8,001 nt of DNA, from contig CANEUT010000068.1 of assembly GCA_947441895.1 (NCBI GenBank), positions 1 to 8,001 on the forward strand, given 5' to 3'. The position numbers and the translations under genes were made by a program. The stretch comes from Rickettsiales bacterium (GTDB lineage Bacteria > Pseudomonadota > Alphaproteobacteria > Rickettsiales > UBA3002). Of the stretch, positions 5,122 to 8,001 are shown in pieces (position 1 is the stretch's first letter; every line of letters begins with the position of its first letter). Under the pieces are notes generated by a model. That model was not told the origin of the DNA. It searched no databases and worked only from the letters and a program-made list of their open reading frames with translations.

Positions 5122-6378
5122 ATGGCACTGATTGTACAAAAATTTGGCGGCACCTCCGTTGGCGATATCGAGCGCATTAAGCTCGTGGCCAAGCGCGTGC
5201 AGAGTGAGGTTGCCGAGGGTAACCAAGTCATCGTGGTGGTTTCCGCCATGGCGGGTGTCACCAACCAGCTGGTCGATTATTGCGCGCAGGTGAGTTCGCT
5301 GATGAGCGATGAAGCCCGCGCCAATGCCGACCATGTGATTGCTTCCGGTGAGCAAATCACCAGCGGATTGTTGGCGCTGGAGCTTCAGTCTATCGGTCTG
5401 AAAGCACGTGCGTGGTCGGGCTGGCAAATTCCGCTGATGAGTGACGGAGTTTATTCCAAAGCGCGCATTGCGCATATCGATCCCAAGGCCATCAACGCAT
5501 CCCTCGCGGCAGGTAATATTGCGGTGATTGCAGGCTTCCAGGGCATTAGCCCCGAAGGGCGCATTACCACCCTTGGCCGCGGCGGATCGGACACTTCGGC
5601 GGTAGCGATTGCTGCCGCATTCAAAGCGGAACGCTGCGATATTTATACCGATGTGGATGGTGTTTACACCAGTGACCCGCGCATTGTGAAAAAGGCCAAA
5701 AAGCTGAAGCAAGTGGGTTACGAAGAAATGCTGGAAATGGCGTCGCTCGGCAGTAAAGTGCTGCAAACGCGCAGCGTTGAGCTGGCCATGAATTACCGCG
5801 TGAAGGTGCAGGTGCTTTCGACGTTTGACGCGACACCGGCCGGTGAATTGCCCGGCACATTATTAGTGGATGAGGAGGATTTGGTGGAACAGCAACGGGT
5901 AACAGGCTTGGCCTATAGCCGCGATGAAGCGCGCATTACGCTTGCCAATGTGGAAAATAAACCCGGTGTTTCGGCTGGCATTTTTGGCCCATTGGCAGAC
6001 CGTGGTATTAACGTGGACATGATTGTTCAAAACGTAACCGAAGATGGCAAACAAACCGATTTGACGTTTACCGTCAGCAAGACCGATTTGGCCCGCGCGT
6101 TGGATCTGGTGAAGCATGATCCCGCCATGCCGAAATGCGAGAAAGTTCACACCGATTCCGGCGTGGCAAAAATCTCCGTCATCGGCGTGGGCATGCGTTC
6201 GCACGCCGGTGTGGCGGCTGAAATGTTCCGCACGCTGGCCGAAAAGAACATCAACATCATTGTGATTTCTACTTCGGAAATTAAGATCTCGGTACTGATT
6301 GATGAGAGCTATATTGAACTGGCGCTGCGTGCCCTGCATACGGCTTACGGCCTCGATGCGGTGGAAGAGGTGAACTAA
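5122..6378 (+). CDS. lysC: Aspartate kinase
   Basis: Aspartate kinase phosphorylates L-aspartate with ATP, the first step toward lysine, diaminopimelate, threonine, methionine and isoleucine. The protein is 418 residues, typical for a monofunctional enzyme. The catalytic domain shows KFGGTSVG (7-14), SGEQIT (75-80), LGRGGSDTSA (151-160) and DVDGVYTSDPR (177-187). Two ACT domains follow at about 268-340 and 349-415, with the effector-site block ISTSEIKISVLI (382-393). Feedback inhibition by lysine and/or threonine is therefore expected. The start MALIVQKFGG is the canonical aspartate kinase N-terminus, so the ATG at 5122 is secure even though no ribosome-binding site precedes it. A good -10 box ends only 9 bp upstream of the ATG. 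It is divergent from the toxin gene, whose start lies 91 bp away. In related genomes lysC is often next to ubiG and ptsP. Confidence 0.97.
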   Translation: MALIVQKFGGTSVGDIERIKLVAKRVQSEVAEGNQVIVVVSAMAGVTNQLVDYCAQVSSLMSDEARANADHVIASGEQITSGLLALELQSIGLKARAWSGWQIPLMSDGVYSKARIAHIDPKAINASLAAGNIAVIAGFQGISPEGRITTLGRGGSDTSAVAIAAAFKAERCDIYTDVDGVYTSDPRIVKKAKKLKQVGYEEMLEMASLGSKVLQTRSVELAMNYRVKVQVLSTFDATPAGELPGTLLVDEEDLVEQQRVTGLAYSRDEARITLANVENKPGVSAGIFGPLADRGINVDMIVQNVTEDGKQTDLTFTVSKTDLARALDLVKHDPAMPKCEKVHTDSGVAKISVIGVGMRSHAGVAAEMFRTLAEKNINIIVISTSEIKISVLIDESYIELALRALHTAYGLDAVEEVN

Positions 6379-6379
6379 T

Positions 6380-6457
<78 letters not shown>

Positions 6458-6471
6458 AGAAAAGGAACGTT

Positions 6472-7485
6472 ATGACGACATCATTAGAAAACCTGTGGCA
6501 GCGTGGCTGCGAACTACTTGGCACCGAGCTTGCCATCATGGGTGGCGCCATGAGCTGGGTGAGCGAACGCAACCTTGTTTCCGCGCTTTCTAACGCGGGC
6601 GCATTCGGGGTGATTGCTGCAAGCAGCATGCCGCCCGCATTGCTGGATACCGAGATTAAAGCAACGCAAGCCCTCACCCAAAAACCGTTCGGCGTGAATC
6701 TCATTCTCATGCATCCGCAGCTGGATGAGTTGGTGGAAGTGTGCATCGCCAATAAAGTGACGCATGTGGTGCTGGCGGGCGGTATGCCCAAGGGCCCCAC
6801 CATCAACCGCTTGAAAGAAGGTGGTGCGAAGGTGATTGCTTTTGCACCCACCGCCGCCATTGGTAAAAAACTGGTGCGCAGTGGTGTGGATGCGCTGGTG
6901 ATTGAAGGTACCGAAGCGGGTGGTCATATTGGCCCTGTTTCCACCAGTGTTTTGGCGCAGGAAATTTTGCCGCTGATCACCGATGTGCCGGTTTTTGTTG
7001 CAGGCGGTATTGGTCGCGGCGAGGCCATTGTTTCGTACCTTGAAATGGGGGCATCGGGCGTGCAGCTTGGCACGCGTTTTGTGTGCGCCAGCGAATCCAT
7101 CGCGCATGAGAATTTTAAGAAAGCATTCATTAACGCCAACGCGCGTGATGCAACGGCCAGTGTGCAATATCACCCGGATTTTCCAGTGATTCCCGTGCGG
7201 GCGATTGCCAACAAAGCTTCGGAAGAATTCACCCGTTTCCAAAAAGAGACGGTAGAAAAAGTCTTCGCAGGTGCACAATCGCGCGAGGAAGGCCAATTGG
7301 CCATCGAGCATTTTTGGGCAGGTTCGCTGCGGCGTGCGGTGGTGGATGGCGATGTGGAGCGCGGATCGCTGATGGCTGGACAGTCGGTTGGCATGGTGCA
7401 GCGCATTCAAACTTCGCAGGAAATCCTTGACGAATTGGTGCAACAAGCATCAGAATATCTGCAGCGGCGCCACAACATTGGCTAA
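6472..7485 (+). CDS. Nitronate monooxygenase / FabK-like FMN-dependent oxidoreductase
   Basis: This 337-residue TIM-barrel flavoprotein belongs to the nitronate monooxygenase (2-nitropropane dioxygenase) family, which also includes enoyl-ACP reductase II (FabK). The N-terminus ELAIMGGAMSWVSE (19-32) and AGAFGVIAASSM (42-53) are standard. EGTEAGGHIG (145-154) carries His152 in the EAGGH motif, where nitronate-oxidising members have their catalytic base. AGGIGRG (177-183) and GVQLGTRF (196-203) bind FMN phosphate. The end GSLMAGQSVGMV (298-309) is closer to FabK-like members, so oxidation of nitronates and NAD(P)H-dependent reduction of enoyl-ACP both remain possible. The ATG at 6472 follows a good AAGGA at 6462-6466. 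The gene sits between lysC and ptsP, which are often adjacent in alphaproteobacteria, and begins just 14 bp after the inverted-repeat element. Confidence 0.9.
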   Translation: MTTSLENLWQRGCELLGTELAIMGGAMSWVSERNLVSALSNAGAFGVIAASSMPPALLDTEIKATQALTQKPFGVNLILMHPQLDELVEVCIANKVTHVVLAGGMPKGPTINRLKEGGAKVIAFAPTAAIGKKLVRSGVDALVIEGTEAGGHIGPVSTSVLAQEILPLITDVPVFVAGGIGRGEAIVSYLEMGASGVQLGTRFVCASESIAHENFKKAFINANARDATASVQYHPDFPVIPVRAIANKASEEFTRFQKETVEKVFAGAQSREEGQLAIEHFWAGSLRRAVVDGDVERGSLMAGQSVGMVQRIQTSQEILDELVQQASEYLQRRHNIG

Positions 7486-7542
7486 CATCGTTTCCGATTT
7501 GTGCAGCAAAAAATGATTTTATAAAACGTCGTGAATGCAGGG

Positions 7543-7556
7543 GCGATTTTAATCGC
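7543..7556. promoter_or_regulatory. Palindrome upstream of ptsP
   Basis: GCGATTTTAATCGC is a perfect inverted repeat with 6-bp arms and a 2-base centre, 18 bp before the ptsP ATG. A near-copy lies inside the gene at 7610-7624. The 89-bp gap at 7486-7574 that contains it also has TATAAA at 7520-7525, but no good -35 box. It may be an operator or an RNA hairpin. No known regulator site is recognised. Confidence 0.35.
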
Positions 7557-7574
7557 AGCGAAAAGGCGGCAAGA

Positions 7575-8001
7575 ATGGCAAATATTATTCCAATGGATCC
7601 GGCAAGCTCGGCGATTCAATCGCCGATTATGCTGTTGCGCCAAGTGCGCGATGTGATGACCGTTGGCGGTGCCACGACGCAGTCGCGACTTGATTTATTG
7701 GTGCGCACCATTGCGGTGTCGCTGGGGGCCGATGTGTGCTCTATCTATCTGGCCCGCCCCGGCGATATTTTAGAACTTTATGCCAGCTATGGGCTGAAAC
7801 AAAATTCGGTGCATGTCACTCGCCTGCGTTTTGGTGAGGGGCTGGTGGGCGAAGTGGCGGCCGGAGGGCTGGATTTGAACCTGGCCGATGCACAAGCCCA
7901 TCCCAAATTTGCCTATCGCCCCGAAACGGGCGAAGAGCTTTACCACGGGTTCATTGGGGTGCCGCTGCTGCATAGCCACAAAACTATTGGCGTGCTGGTG
8001 G
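7575..8001 (+). CDS. ptsP: Phosphoenolpyruvate-protein phosphotransferase PtsP (EI-Ntr), N-terminal GAF part
   Basis: The frame opens at ATG 7575 and runs off the window after 142 codons. It encodes MANIIPMDPASSAIQSPIML and then RQVRDVMTVGGATTQSRLDL, which leads into a GAF domain. Recognisable GAF blocks are LGADVCSIYLARPGDILELY, a segment ending in RLRFGEGLVGEVAAGGLDLN, LADAQAHPKFAYRPETGEEL and FIGVPLLHSHKTIGVLV. This is the typical N-terminus of PtsP. In alphaproteobacteria PtsP starts the nitrogen phosphotransferase chain from phosphoenolpyruvate to NPr and EIIA-Ntr, and in characterised members glutamine binds the GAF domain. The phosphotransferase domains with the active His are beyond the edge, so identity rests on the GAF pattern and on position after lysC. 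AAGG at 7562-7565 serves as a rather distant ribosome site. Confidence 0.87.
   Translation, partial: MANIIPMDPASSAIQSPIMLLRQVRDVMTVGGATTQSRLDLLVRTIAVSLGADVCSIYLARPGDILELYASYGLKQNSVHVTRLRFGEGLVGEVAAGGLDLNLADAQAHPKFAYRPETGEELYHGFIGVPLLHSHKTIGVLV
7610..7624. repeat. Second palindrome, inside the ptsP start region
   Basis: GGCGATTCAATCGCC is a perfect inverted repeat with 7-bp arms and a 1-base centre, at codons 12-17 of ptsP. It shares the GCGATT...AATCGC arms with the upstream palindrome, and the two centres lie about 68 bp apart. The sequence encodes ordinary residues (AIQS), so chance is possible. Confidence 0.35.

Noticed and set aside
4984..5766. A 260-codon minus-strand open frame opposite the first half of lysC.
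   Set aside because: It lies almost entirely antisense to a canonical aspartate kinase, its translation is rich in His, Arg and Asn with no family pattern, and it overlaps the toxin start. It is a shadow of lysC codon usage.
5788..5790. Internal ATG of lysC (Met223), considered as a start for a separate beta subunit as in some Gram-positive aspartate kinases.
   Set aside because: No convincing ribosome-binding site precedes it, and there is no other sign of internal initiation.
6514..7446. A 310-codon minus-strand open frame opposite the flavoprotein gene.
   Set aside because: It is antisense to a clear nitronate monooxygenase-like gene with a good ribosome site, and its His/Arg-rich translation has no recognisable domain.
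7497..7525. TATAAA at 7520-7525, considered as a ptsP promoter.
   Set aside because: No acceptable -35 hexamer lies at 16-18 bp spacing, so it cannot be told from ordinary AT-rich spacer.

Overview
The window looks like chromosomal DNA of an alphaproteobacterium, possibly an early-branching or Rhodospirillales/Micavibrio-like lineage. I cannot name the genus. The basis is the gene content and order. A nitrilase-family hydrolase, ubiG, lysC and ptsP lie together, which recalls the common alphaproteobacterial arrangement nitrilase - (DUF1178) - ubiG | lysC - ptsP - prfA. Flanking genes are moderately GC-rich and typical housekeeping families. No rRNA, tRNA, CRISPR array or insertion-sequence transposase was seen, and no stretch over 300 bases lacks a gene.

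Layout, left to right. Positions 1-198 are the 3' end of a carbon-nitrogen hydrolase (+). It converges on a 276-aa two-membrane-segment protein of unknown function (204-1034, -), which lies downstream of ubiG (1099-1860, -) and may share its transcript. Divergent from ubiG is a + strand pair with overlapping stop and start: a TPR-methyltransferase fusion (1919-2944) and a RimI-type N-acetyltransferase (2944-3405). A three-gene minus-strand islet follows (5030 down to 3421). It encodes a small MuF-domain protein with a DUF4258-like C-terminal toxin domain, then two acidic immunity-like proteins. lysC (5122-6378, +) comes next, with a promoter so close to its start codon that the mRNA is probably leaderless. 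A 71-bp terminal-inverted-repeat element (6387-6457), a nitronate monooxygenase/FabK-like flavoprotein (6472-7485) and the start of ptsP (7575 to the edge) complete the window.

How it fits together. The housekeeping genes serve ubiquinone synthesis (ubiG), entry to the aspartate amino-acid family (lysC), the nitrogen phosphotransferase system (ptsP) and ribosomal protein modification (rimI). The accessory insertions interrupt the usual order at two points. The toxin/immunity-like islet and the methyltransferase-rimI pair separate ubiG from lysC. The small repeat and the flavoprotein gene separate lysC from ptsP. The islet is visibly AT-richer in hand-counted samples (about 37-40% GC, against 55% and 68% in lysC and flavoprotein samples). 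It is the best candidate in the window for a horizontally acquired and little-described system: a compact phage-derived MuF effector with two candidate immunity genes.
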